DNA of 64,000 nt from JAPPLB01 sp965204095. GTDB lineage: Bacteria > Acidobacteriota > Terriglobia > Bryobacterales > UBA6623. Position numbers and translations under genes: made by a program. How positions within the stretch are numbered: position 1 is the first letter of the stretch; the number at the start of each line of letters is the position of its first letter. The notes beneath the pieces were generated by a model. That model was not told the DNA's origin. It ran no database searches and saw only the letters and a program-made list of their open reading frames with translations. Shown piece by piece: positions 26,818-35,001 of the stretch. The DNA is taken from contig OZ241991.1 in the NCBI GenBank assembly GCA_965204095.1, positions 1-64,000 on the forward strand, in the 5' to 3' direction.

Positions 26818-28623
26818 TCAATCGCCGGGGTGCATCATGACGAGAACGCTCGGGTTGTCGTCCACGGGAAACGTGGAGTACGGCAGCCATAGATCACCGG
26901 TCTGGTAGTCCAGAAAGATCAAACGCAGCAGCGCCGGACCTAGAGGCAAGGGATATTGCGTGAACTCGTTCGTGTTGGCATCGAAACGAAAGATTCGATC
27001 CGACGAGTTGGAGCTGACCCAGACGGCCTCCCTTTCGGGATCCCAGGTCGCACTATACGGCGCCGCGACCGTGTCGGGAAGATCATACCTCCCCAACTCC
27101 TCGCCCGCGATGGTGTCAAAGACGACCAACTGACCCTCTCCGAACAAGGGGATATAAAGAATGTCGTTCTTCCCGACGGCGAGTCGCCGCGGGCCGGCGC
27201 CTTCTGCGAACGGAAGAATGGTCTCCACCCTGAGGGTTTCAGTGTTGAATTCGCCCACCACTCCTCCGATCTGGGAAAACCAGATGTTGTCGTCCGAGGT
27301 CATCACACATCCGTAAAGCAAGGTTTGCATCGAGGCCACTTCCGACAACGGCATGGTGTAGAGTTCGACCTCGCCGGTCTCCGGATCCAGGCTTCCGAGC
27401 TTGTTCAACCCCGTAAAAGTCATCCAGATCCTGTCCTCGGCGTCGAACGAAACGTTGTGGACGTCGTCCTGGCAAATGTCATGGACGATCCCGGAGCCTC
27501 CGGCTCCCAGCAGGTACCTGTCTCCCCACTTCTCGGTACTCGGATCAAATATCACCAACTCACCGCTCTCCTCGAGCGTTACCCACAGGTTTCCCTTAGT
27601 GTCCGGCCATACCGAGTGGGGGCCCGACGGCCTCGAGGGCGTTTTGTACCACTCCTGCTCCCCGGTGTCTGGATCCAGCTTCAGCAGACGGTTCTTCAAG
27701 TTATCGACCCCCCACACATGGCGGGATCCATCGACTGTCGTTACCTCCCGCACAAGGGAGACGCGCGGCAAGTCGTACACCTTGAAGTAGGTGTTCTCGT
27801 TGGCTCCGAGCGAGCCTCCTTCGTTGAATGTTTCACGGTAGTCGCTCACGCGGTACGTGCTGAAGTCGGTCGGCATGTGCTCGGCCAGAAACGGCGCGAT
27901 GATGTCTTCGTCATCCTGGTTGTGACGGCTGTTCTTGGGTTGTACGTAGATCTGGAAATCCTCCGCGGCCGGATCGATGTCCCACCGCAATCTATGGACT
28001 TCCTTGTCCATAGGCGCGAAGCTTCGGGTCGCCATCGTGAACAGCGCGGCTCTCATAAACTCGATGGCCCCGCGCCAAGCCTTCTCGCGCTGATCCACGG
28101 GCAGCCCTTCGAGCCTGCTGGCGAATTCCTTCACCCGGGGTCCCGGAGTCTCATGACAGTCCGAACACTTGTAAACCAAGCGACGGCGGGCGTTCGTGTC
28201 GGGCATGAGCGATATCCAGGCTGATCCCGGCACTTGGTCCGCAACGTTGTCGAGGGGAGTGAGTGTGAAGTCGACCTGCACAGCACCGGCCGCCCCCGCC
28301 GACGTCGCGGACGGTCTCTGCTCGCTCGATTCGTATCCTACTTGGCGGCTGGTGATCGTGATATCACCGGCGGAGATACCCGGACCCAGCTCTGGAGTCC
28401 GATAGCTGCCCGCCTGATCCGTGAAGACGGCAACCTCGCTGGCTCCCAGGCAATCGCATCGCACCTTGATCATGGCGCCAACGACGGGGTCGCCCCGGGT
28501 ATCGCGGACCGTACCGGTAATTCTCGAAATGTCTTGAGCCGCCGCCTCGTGGACACCCACTGCTATTGCCCACGTCGCCGCAAGCACCAGAGAGATTACG
28601 AGTCGCGAAATCGTTCCGCGCAT
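26818..28623 (-). CDS. Secreted Vgb-like beta-propeller with carboxypeptidase-regulatory and cytochrome c segments
   Basis: 601 residues; AAGGAG lies before the ATG. Signal peptide (VISLVLAATWAIAVGVHEAAAQ), then a carboxypeptidase-regulatory-like sandwich (ISRITGTVRDTRGDPVVGAM, residues about 32-120). Next is a short c-type cytochrome with one CSDCH motif near residue 158 and several downstream Met, then a seven-bladed propeller of the virginiamycin B lyase/streptogramin-lyase-like kind (GNLWVTLEESGELVIFDP, DNIWFSQIGGVVGEF, EAVWVSSNSSDRIFRFD). The lyase name reflects fold only; antibiotic resistance is not implied. It is probably an extracytoplasmic sensor or oxidoreductase. The BNR propeller gene lies 126 bp upstream on the same strand. 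Confidence 0.82.
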   Translation of the reverse strand: MRGTISRLVISLVLAATWAIAVGVHEAAAQDISRITGTVRDTRGDPVVGAMIKVRCDCLGASEVAVFTDQAGSYRTPELGPGISAGDITITSRQVGYESSEQRPSATSAGAAGAVQVDFTLTPLDNVADQVPGSAWISLMPDTNARRRLVYKCSDCHETPGPRVKEFASRLEGLPVDQREKAWRGAIEFMRAALFTMATRSFAPMDKEVHRLRWDIDPAAEDFQIYVQPKNSRHNQDDEDIIAPFLAEHMPTDFSTYRVSDYRETFNEGGSLGANENTYFKVYDLPRVSLVREVTTVDGSRHVWGVDNLKNRLLKLDPDTGEQEWYKTPSRPSGPHSVWPDTKGNLWVTLEESGELVIFDPSTEKWGDRYLLGAGGSGIVHDICQDDVHNVSFDAEDRIWMTFTGLNKLGSLDPETGEVELYTMPLSEVASMQTLLYGCVMTSDDNIWFSQIGGVVGEFNTETLRVETILPFAEGAGPRRLAVGKNDILYIPLFGEGQLVVFDTIAGEELGRYDLPDTVAAPYSATWDPEREAVWVSSNSSDRIFRFDANTNEFTQYPLPLGPALLRLIFLDYQTGDLWLPYSTFPVDDNPSVLVMMHPGD

Positions 28624-28749
28624 GATTCTACTCCTTGTTCGGTTGCACCTGTCGGGTCGGACCGCGGCCTCTCGAGGCCGTTCGCCGCCTCCGGATGGAA
28701 AAGTCCCCTGAACATGCTTCTGATCGAGACCTGCTTACGGTCGTTCGTG

Positions 28750-29835
28750 CTAGTCGAAGCTCAGATCGGCGCGCAGGATGGTGTGGTGAATCGTCTTGGA
28801 GACTGCCGGGATTCCTTCGATCGCCTTCGACCAACTGTCTCCTTCATCGTTGCTGTAGTAGATTTCCCCGTTCGTGTTCCCGGCGTAAAGCTCGCAGGAC
28901 CCGTTCCAGGCCTCCAGGATCATGGCCTCGAAGCTCGCGTCCAGTCTTTCGGGCATCCCGTTACCCAGCACTTCCCAGGTTTCCCCGCTGTCGCGACTCC
29001 GGGCTATGCGCGGATTGGCGGACTTGCTCTGCATCCAATGATAGGGGTCGTTCTCTCCCCCGGAAAGAAACATCAGCTTCTCGTTGGTGGGATGAATCAC
29101 CATGGGGTCGGGATAACCGAGACGCGCGACCCGCTCTCCGAGATTCTCCCACGTCTCGCCTCTGTCGTAGCTCCGGTAGAACCCGTACCCGGTGGGCAAA
29201 TACAGCGTACTGGTGTCGGACGACAGGATCAGCAGTCGATGGCAATCGTGATTGAAACCCTGAAGTTCCTGCCAGGTTTCGCCCGCGTCCATGCTCTTGA
29301 AAACCCCACCTTGTTCCACGCAGGCATAGATGACGTTCGCTTCCTTCGGATCGACCGTAATGTTGATGACGTGCGCGTCATGAGGCGGAGCCGGAAAGGT
29401 CCACTTTGACACGCTCGGCACCGTTCTCAGCGAGGGTAGCTCGGTCCAGGTTCCGCCCATGTCGTCGCTGTAGTAGAGGTGCGCCGGTTCCGTACCGGCA
29501 TACAGCCGGACCGTGTCCCCCGATCGGCTGTGGGTCAGGCTATAGACGTTGTCGGAAGCCAGACCGTTCTTGCGAAACTCCCAGGTCTCGCCGAAATCCG
29601 TGCTCGCCGCTACTCCCCCGTCGTGCATGGAAGCGAAGATGGTCTGGCTGAGCGGCTCGATCATCAAGGCGACCACGTGATGCTTCTCAAGACCTGTCTT
29701 GTCAACTCTCCAGACGCTGCCCAGCCCATCCCGCTTGCAGAAAACAACCCCCCCTACGGTTGCAATCAGCAAGTCGTTCGAAGGGGATTCAGAAGAATAG
29801 ATCGTCGTTCCCCCGTGCGATAGACAGATAGCCAT
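28750..29835 (-). CDS. BNR/sialidase-like beta-propeller protein
   Basis: 361 residues with GGGAG before the ATG. At least five repeats with the Asp-box/BNR pattern SxDxGxTW: STDFGETWEF, SDDMGGTWTE, SMDAGETWQE, SYDRGETWEN, SRDSGETWEV and SNDEGDSWSK. No signal peptide is evident (MAICLSHGGTTIYSSE), and catalytic sialidase residues (Arg triad, FRIP) are not seen, so it is a propeller of unknown binding role, akin to YCF48/VPS10-type repeats. Confidence 0.82.
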   Translation of the reverse strand: MAICLSHGGTTIYSSESPSNDLLIATVGGVVFCKRDGLGSVWRVDKTGLEKHHVVALMIEPLSQTIFASMHDGGVAASTDFGETWEFRKNGLASDNVYSLTHSRSGDTVRLYAGTEPAHLYYSDDMGGTWTELPSLRTVPSVSKWTFPAPPHDAHVINITVDPKEANVIYACVEQGGVFKSMDAGETWQELQGFNHDCHRLLILSSDTSTLYLPTGYGFYRSYDRGETWENLGERVARLGYPDPMVIHPTNEKLMFLSGGENDPYHWMQSKSANPRIARSRDSGETWEVLGNGMPERLDASFEAMILEAWNGSCELYAGNTNGEIYYSNDEGDSWSKAIEGIPAVSKTIHHTILRADLSFD

Positions 29836-30120
29836 TGTTGTCTCCCTTCCTGCTTTACTGTGACCTCGTATTCTCAGAATTGAAACCGGAAGATCCGCGG
29901 CGGAACCGGAACGTCAAGTTTTCCGCCGCCTGCTTTCCGAGTCACCCGAAGCTTGACGCGATGCATTCTAGCGCCCCTCTCATGACCGAAATGCCGACGG
30001 CTCAGCTCAGAATCCTCACCCCTTGCGTAATCCAGCGTTTCGCCCCTTCGACGGATTCCGAGCGCATCGTTGCAATTATGCCACTGTCTTCGATCCGGGT
30101 CAACACGTTGTGAACGTCGC

Positions 30121-31620
30121 TGTCAAGGGGCAATAGAAATGTCCCCTTTTGGGAGGCAGTAGAAATGTCCCCCGATTGGTCAAGAGAGAACCGTCGTAGT
30201 CGTCGAGGCGGTGGAAATGATGGGAATCGCGGCAGCGATTTCCATCATTTCCACCGCCCGTCGCGCCGTCGCGCCGTTTTTTCCACGGCCGGGTAGCGAC
30301 GCCAAGGATGGTCGGCGGCTGGCGGCCGCGGCTGCGGCGCCCTGCCAAGTTGCGGCTCAGCGGGTCTCGGCGGTTGCCGCCGCAGCAGCAGCTCGAAGGC
30401 CACCTCGCGGCCCTGGTGCAGCACTTGCAGCTTCCCACTCCGCACTTGCTGCACGGTCACTCGCGCTCCCGCTCCCAGACCTTGATTCCGCTGGGGCTTC
30501 AACTGCAAGAAACGATTCTCAAAACGCACCACCCCGTCGTTGGCGACCACCCGCTCCGCCTCCAAGCAGAACACCCACTTCAAGTCCAGCCGCTTCGATA
30601 GACGCCGATGAAAGTCCGCTCCCGCTGCCGGCCGACAGGCAAACCGGGCGTTGTGTTCGTCCAGATACTGCTCTTCGAGGTAGCGGTTGGCGGCCTCGTA
30701 ATCGCTAATGCCTCCGAGCCGCATCTTCTTGATCAGGCGGTCTTGATGCGTCCCGTGGTGGCGTTCCACACGGCCTTTTGCCTGCGCTGACGACGCCGCC
30801 ATGATGCTGATGCCGAGCTTGCTGCACATGCAGCCGAACTGCGTCTGCGGCTCGACCCCTTCGATCGCTTCGCGGGACATCGGCCGCCGTTGGTAGACGT
30901 TCTTCCCATCGCAGTACAACGCCTGTGGAATGCCGTGTTCGAGTACCCACGCTCGCAGCAGATCGGCGGCCGCCCAGGTCGTCTCCTCGTCCGAGAAACG
31001 GCACAGCGCCCGACCGGTCGCATCGTCGACGAGGTTCATCAGACAAGCTTTCGGACCTCGTCCCTCCAGCCAATGGTGGTGCGAACCGTCCAGTTGCAGC
31101 AATTCGCCAAAGTGCGCACGACGTTGGCGCCGGCTGCGGTGCGGCTTGCGCTTGCGGCGGCGGCCCCACAGACCTGCGGCGAGCATCCAACGCCGTAGCG
31201 TCCGCACCAATACTTCCAGACCCTGCTCTTGCTGCAAGTGCTCGGCCGCCAAGGTAGGCCCGAAGCGTTCGTGCGGCTCGCCCCCATAGTGTTCCCTCAC
31301 CTGCTCGATCACTTGCTCGCGAAACCTGGCGGGCTTGGCGCGGTTCGACACGCGGCCCACGTTGCCGTGTACCAGCGCCGCTGCTCCCCCTGCTCGGTAG
31401 CGCTTCTGCAGTCGCTTCGCTCGGCGATAGCTGACCTCCAGCAACGGTGCTGCCTCGCTCAGCTTCAACTCGCCTCGTTGCACCCGGCTCAGCACCTCGC
31501 TGCGCCGCATTTCCTTCTGACTCATCCCTGTCCTTCCCAATCTCGGCTCCTCCTTCCGAGCCCAGATTAGGGGACATTTCTATTGCCCTCTCCAGGGGAC
31601 ATTATCATTGCCCTTCAACA
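30121..31620 (-). mobile_element. ISNCY/IS1202-type insertion sequence, 1500 bp, 17-bp target duplication
   Basis: Ends TGTCAAGGGGCAATAGAAAT (left) and TGTTGAAGGGCAATGATAAT (right, minus strand) are imperfect inverted repeats. Each end holds two tandem copies of a GGGCAATAGAAATGTCCCC-like unit, about 32 bp apart. The direct repeat CACGTTGTGAACGTCGC flanks both sides (30104-30120 and 31621-31637). Long duplications of this size are known in the IS1202 group. It carries a single transposase. Confidence 0.9.
30245..31525 (-). CDS. ISNCY/IS1202-type DDE transposase
   Basis: About 426 residues from the ATG at 31525 (AAGGACAGGG upstream); a TTG five codons earlier is possible. N-terminal helix-turn-helix (LKLSEAAPLLEVSYRRAKRL), second DNA-binding region (FGPTLAAEHLQQEQGLEV), then an integrase-like core: FGELLQLDGSHHHWLEG (first Asp), PQALYCDGKNVY (second Asp) and SSAQAKGRVERHHGT (Glu). 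The basic, Pro-rich tail is low complexity. Catalytic acids are present, so the element may be active. Confidence 0.88.
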   Translation of the reverse strand: MSQKEMRRSEVLSRVQRGELKLSEAAPLLEVSYRRAKRLQKRYRAGGAAALVHGNVGRVSNRAKPARFREQVIEQVREHYGGEPHERFGPTLAAEHLQQEQGLEVLVRTLRRWMLAAGLWGRRRKRKPHRSRRQRRAHFGELLQLDGSHHHWLEGRGPKACLMNLVDDATGRALCRFSDEETTWAAADLLRAWVLEHGIPQALYCDGKNVYQRRPMSREAIEGVEPQTQFGCMCSKLGISIMAASSAQAKGRVERHHGTHQDRLIKKMRLGGISDYEAANRYLEEQYLDEHNARFACRPAAGADFHRRLSKRLDLKWVFCLEAERVVANDGVVRFENRFLQLKPQRNQGLGAGARVTVQQVRSGKLQVLHQGREVAFELLLRRQPPRPAEPQLGRAPQPRPPAADHPWRRYPAVEKTARRRDGRWK

Positions 31621-31778
31621 CACGTTGTGAACGTCGCCGGTCAACCCGGGGTCGTCGAATTGCCCTGTGCAGCCCATCGACTGGGACAGCCCCCTTGCCC
31701 TACGAACACGACATCCAAACCCGGGAATCCCGCAGATTTCGGCGGCGTATTCCACACCGCAAAACGACTCGATCCCAG

Positions 31779-31945
31779 CTACGAACCCGCCACGCAGAAT
31801 TGCCCCGAGAACGTGAAGATGGCGGGTAAAGCACGCACCAAGTCCGCATCCAGATTCGCATCGAAACAGACGATGTTGGCCGACTTCAGAGTGGCGAAAT
31901 ACCTGTTCGCCGCCGGCGCCTGCGATGTGGTGATCGCACTTCTTC
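31779..31945 (-). pseudogene. Aldehyde dehydrogenase fragment around the catalytic cysteine
   Basis: One minus-strand frame reads ANRYFATLKSANIVCFDANL, then DADLVRALPAIFTFSGQFCV and AGS before a TAG at 31779-31781. This follows the ALDH pattern ...LELGGKSANIVFDDADLD...GQxCxAGS, with the catalytic Cys kept but the ELGG segment lost. Only about 55 of roughly 480 residues survive, fused directly to the aldolase remnant. Confidence 0.65.
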
Positions 31946-31977
31946 AAACTCACCCTGGGTCTCTCGACGGGCCCCGA

Positions 31978-33459
31978 CTAGTCAGTCCGGTCACGGGCCC
32001 AGCGGGCGAGTCTGGGAAAGTCGCTCTTCAGGTTTCTGTAGAGACCGCGGTAGAACTGCAGCAACTCCGTATAACGGGCATGGTGGGTCCAGTTCGGCTC
32101 GAAACGGGCCCGATGCTGGACCATTGTTTCCGCTCCTTCGGAAAGATTCCCAAACACGCCCGCGCCCCAGCCGGCGATGATCGCCGCGCCCAGCAAGCTG
32201 GAGTCGCTCACGCTCGGGACCAGCAGCGGTTTCCCGATCACGTCGGCCTTGATCTGATTCCACACATCGCTGCGCGAGGCACCGCCTGCAACCGTGATCT
32301 GGCTGATCTGAGCACCGGCCTCCTGGATAACCTCGCACACGTCACGAACCGCGAGCGCCACCGATTCGAGCACTGCGCGAGCGAAATGGGACCGGCGATG
32401 CCCTGCTCCAACACCGAAAAAAACCCCGCGCGCGTCCGGGTCGTTGATAGGCGACCGTTCGCCCACCAGATACGGCAGCACCAGCAGCCCGTCGGCACCG
32501 ACCGGCGCGGATGCCGCTTCATCGCTGACGACACGATACGGGTCCGGCACCTGCTCGTAGAAGCGCTGAACGAACCAATCGAGCACAATCCCACCGCTGG
32601 ACATGGCGCCGCCGAAGATCCAATCGCGCTTCCCTCGGCTCTCGACGATGTGCGGCATTGACTGGACGCGTCCGAGTGGATCCTCGAGCGGCCGGTCCCA
32701 GACCAGCGCTACGCCATCGGTGGTTCCGACTGTGTTGCAGAGCTCACCTCTTCGGAGAGTGGCGGTGCCTACCCACGCGGCAAACGCGTCCACCGTGCCG
32801 GATACTACGGGCAATCCCGCCGGTAACCCCGTCTCCGCCGATGCGCTCGGCGTGATGCCTCCGATAACCTCGCCCAGCGGCGAGAGGCGTGTGGGAAACT
32901 TCTCCCCATCCAGACCGATGTCGCGAATATCGTCTCGCGACCACGGCAAGGGTAGGCCTGAGGGCAAGACCGTCACGGCCTCACCGGTCAGCATGAAGCT
33001 GATAAAGTCGAACGACTCGAAAAAGTGACATGTCTGCCGATACCTGTCCGACTCCGCACGCCGCAACCACAAGGCCTTGGGCAACGGGCTGAAACCGGCA
33101 ATCGGTCCGAGCCTTTCGCTCAGTTCCCCGATTTCTGCAACGGACCTCTGATCCGACCATATCGGCGCCGGGCACACCACGTTGCCGCGTTGGTCGACCG
33201 AGACCAGTGCCGGCGACAGTCCGACGACGCTCACGCCCCGGATCCGCCGCGTTTCGACGCCGGCTGCGACCTCCCGGATTGCCCGGCAACAGGCCGCCCA
33301 CCACGCATTCGGATCCTGCTCGACCCAACCTGGGCGGGGGTTGTGGGTTGGGTACGCGGCCGAGGCCTTGATCGACAATCGACCTCTGGTATCGAAGGCT
33401 CCAACCTTAGCGCCGGAACTGCCGATGTCCACGCCGAGCAGCAAACTCCCGTCGCTCAT
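31978..33459 (-). CDS. FGGY-family carbohydrate kinase (xylulokinase-like)
   Basis: 493 residues, cytoplasmic. Actin-like ATPase fold: phosphate 1 motif LLGVDIGSSGAKVGAFD (residues 6-22), HNPRPGWVEQDPNAWW, the second-domain GTVDAFAAWVG with the catalytic Asp, and the FGGY signature region VAGGASRSDVWNQIKAD near residue 385. It phosphorylates a ketose or polyol; xylulose is the commonest substrate of close relatives, but specificity is not readable. 30 bp separate it from the upstream alcohol dehydrogenase, which suggests oxidation of a polyol followed by phosphorylation. Confidence 0.88.
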   Translation of the reverse strand: MSDGSLLLGVDIGSSGAKVGAFDTRGRLSIKASAAYPTHNPRPGWVEQDPNAWWAACCRAIREVAAGVETRRIRGVSVVGLSPALVSVDQRGNVVCPAPIWSDQRSVAEIGELSERLGPIAGFSPLPKALWLRRAESDRYRQTCHFFESFDFISFMLTGEAVTVLPSGLPLPWSRDDIRDIGLDGEKFPTRLSPLGEVIGGITPSASAETGLPAGLPVVSGTVDAFAAWVGTATLRRGELCNTVGTTDGVALVWDRPLEDPLGRVQSMPHIVESRGKRDWIFGGAMSSGGIVLDWFVQRFYEQVPDPYRVVSDEAASAPVGADGLLVLPYLVGERSPINDPDARGVFFGVGAGHRRSHFARAVLESVALAVRDVCEVIQEAGAQISQITVAGGASRSDVWNQIKADVIGKPLLVPSVSDSSLLGAAIIAGWGAGVFGNLSEGAETMVQHRARFEPNWTHHARYTELLQFYRGLYRNLKSDFPRLARWARDRTD

Positions 33460-33489
33460 CGGTCAAGGCTCCCCGTGCCGACAGGACAG

Positions 33490-34530
33490 TCAAAGCCTGA
33501 CGACCACACGTTGCGTCTCGCCTGCGGGCCTGGAGCCCAATTCTGAAGGTAGTTCCTCCAACGAGATCACCCTGGAAATCAGGGGGCGGACGCTGACGGA
33601 TCCATTGCTCACAAGCGCCACCGCCTCGTGGAAGTCCTGGTCCGTATGGCCCTCGGTTCCAGTGATCACGATCTCTTGGTAATGCACCCGATTCCAATCC
33701 AGGTCGAGCATGCCCGAGGGATGCAGCGAGGCGTAGAACACCAGACGTCCCGTGCGCCCGACGCATCGCAAACCCTGCTCTCCCGCGTCGCGGCTGCTCG
33801 CCGCCACGATCACTCCGTCCGCCCCTCTGCCCGCAGTGAGATCCTTCACGACCGCGACGAGATCTTCGGTTTCCGGATTCACCGTCCGGTCCGCCCCAAG
33901 CTGAACGGCTTGGGCTAGACGCAAGGGATCGATATCGCTGACGATCACGCTCGCGCCTGCCAGCTTGGCCAGCATCACGTGCATCCCGCCCATGGTGCCG
34001 GCGCCGATGACCAGCACGGTCTCACCGAAGCGAATCTGAGCTCTCTTTAGACTATGGATGCAGCAGGCGAGGGGTTCGAGCACGCTGGCTTCCTCAAGAT
34101 CGACATGGTCCGCGAGCTTGATCATCTGACTGGGCCGGAGCGCCACGTATTCTCCGAAACCGCCACCCATCTGGTAGTAGTCGTAGTCATGGCGAAACTC
34201 GAACATCTTGACGCACTGGTTGTTGCGCCCCTTGACACAGTAGTAGCATCGACCGCATCGGGTCGAGGCATCGATGGCGACCCGGTCGCCGGGCTCGAGG
34301 TCTATTTCCAGCCCGTCAACCCGCTCGACGGTACCGGTAAACTCGTGTCCGCCGATCATCGGGTAATACCTCATGTGTCCGGAAAATACGCGTCGCTCGG
34401 CCGTGCAGATGGCGGCCGTGTGACAACGCACCAGCGCTTCACCCGGGGCTGGAACCATCCGCCCCACTTCCTGAAGGGAGGCCTTGTTCGGGCCCGTGAT
34501 GACGACAGCCCTCATCGAGTCGCTACCCAT
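33490..34530 (-). CDS. Zinc-dependent alcohol/polyol dehydrogenase (MDR)
   Basis: 346 residues from 34530; an ATG at 34515 (MRAVVITGPNK) is an equally good start. Catalytic-zinc residues lie in AAICTAERRVF (Cys) and GGHEFTG (His-Glu). The structural-zinc cysteines are complete in CGRCYYCVKGRNNQC. Rossmann motif VLVIGAGTMGGMHV. The overall pattern fits sorbitol/threonine-type dehydrogenases. It sits between the FGGY kinase and a cupin gene on the same strand. Confidence 0.88.
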   Translation of the reverse strand: MGSDSMRAVVITGPNKASLQEVGRMVPAPGEALVRCHTAAICTAERRVFSGHMRYYPMIGGHEFTGTVERVDGLEIDLEPGDRVAIDASTRCGRCYYCVKGRNNQCVKMFEFRHDYDYYQMGGGFGEYVALRPSQMIKLADHVDLEEASVLEPLACCIHSLKRAQIRFGETVLVIGAGTMGGMHVMLAKLAGASVIVSDIDPLRLAQAVQLGADRTVNPETEDLVAVVKDLTAGRGADGVIVAASSRDAGEQGLRCVGRTGRLVFYASLHPSGMLDLDWNRVHYQEIVITGTEGHTDQDFHEAVALVSNGSVSVRPLISRVISLEELPSELGSRPAGETQRVVVRL

Positions 34531-34569
34531 CTCGTTCCATCGCCGAAACCGGCATTTCGTTGCGGCTGG

Positions 34570-34956
34570 CTATACCCGTCTCCCCTTGACGTGCTCGGTG
34601 GCCCCAAAGCCCTCACCCGGCTTCGTGTAGGCGCCCCGAGGCGGACTGAAGATGTCCATGATCGTGGCTCCGGTTTCTCCCGTACGCACTCCGTGAGGGG
34701 TATTGGAGGGCGTATGCCAGAAGTCACCTGCCTCCATCGCAACTTCCTCGTCGCCCTGGACCCGAATACATTCGCCTTTGAGAAGGTACCCCCATTGTTC
34801 TTCGGGATGACTATGGAACGTTGAGATCGTTCGCGGCGCGATTTCGGCAATCGAGATCATGACATTTTCGCCGAAGAAAATGTCTGTGCTGACCCCATCC
34901 TCCAGCTTTCGGTGAAGCCCTCCCTGGCGAGCCTTGTAGTACCACTTCTTAGGCAT
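34570..34956 (-). CDS. Small cupin-fold protein
   Basis: 128 residues; AGGAGG nine bases before the ATG. A single cupin barrel with metal-ligand pattern FHSHPEEQWGYLLKGE (His, His, Glu) near residues 42-57 and the second motif HTPSNTPHGVR with a His. Such proteins act as isomerases, dioxygenases or sugar-binding modules. Its place between an MDR dehydrogenase and a CoA ligase gives no unique assignment. Confidence 0.82.
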   Translation of the reverse strand: MPKKWYYKARQGGLHRKLEDGVSTDIFFGENVMISIAEIAPRTISTFHSHPEEQWGYLLKGECIRVQGDEEVAMEAGDFWHTPSNTPHGVRTGETGATIMDIFSPPRGAYTKPGEGFGATEHVKGRRV

Positions 34957-35001
34957 TGAATCCTCCTGTCTTGTTGAAATTAATTCCGATCATGATGCCC
35001 A

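Larger units (their letters stand above)
29942..31800 (-). pseudogene. HpcH/HpaI-type aldolase remnant, split by an IS element
   Basis: With the IS at 30121-31620 and one target copy removed, the minus strand reads a C-terminal aldolase half: AGIESFCGVEYAAEICGIPG, then LSQSMGCTGQFDDP, then HNVLTRIEDSGIIATMRS and EGAKRWITQGVRILS, a TGA, and AVGISVMRGALECIASSF before a final stop at 29942. This follows the family pattern (VPGxDVVFVGPxDLSQSLG...). A pair of compensating frameshifts destroys the DVVFVG loop (still visible in the other frame), a nonsense codon lies near the end and the N-terminal half is missing. The enzyme would cleave 2-keto-3-deoxy sugar acids or similar. It was dead probably before the IS landed. 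Confidence 0.72.

Noticed and set aside
26466..26840. Plus-strand 124-codon frame in the gap before the SDR gene
   Set aside because: Mostly overlaps genes on the other strand and shows no family motif.
26818..28623. Streptogramin resistance (Vgb) function
   Set aside because: Only the propeller fold matches; the added haem and regulatory domains argue for another role.
28750..29835. Sialidase assignment for the BNR-repeat protein
   Set aside because: Asp-box repeats alone mark the propeller fold; catalytic Arg triad and signal peptide are not seen.
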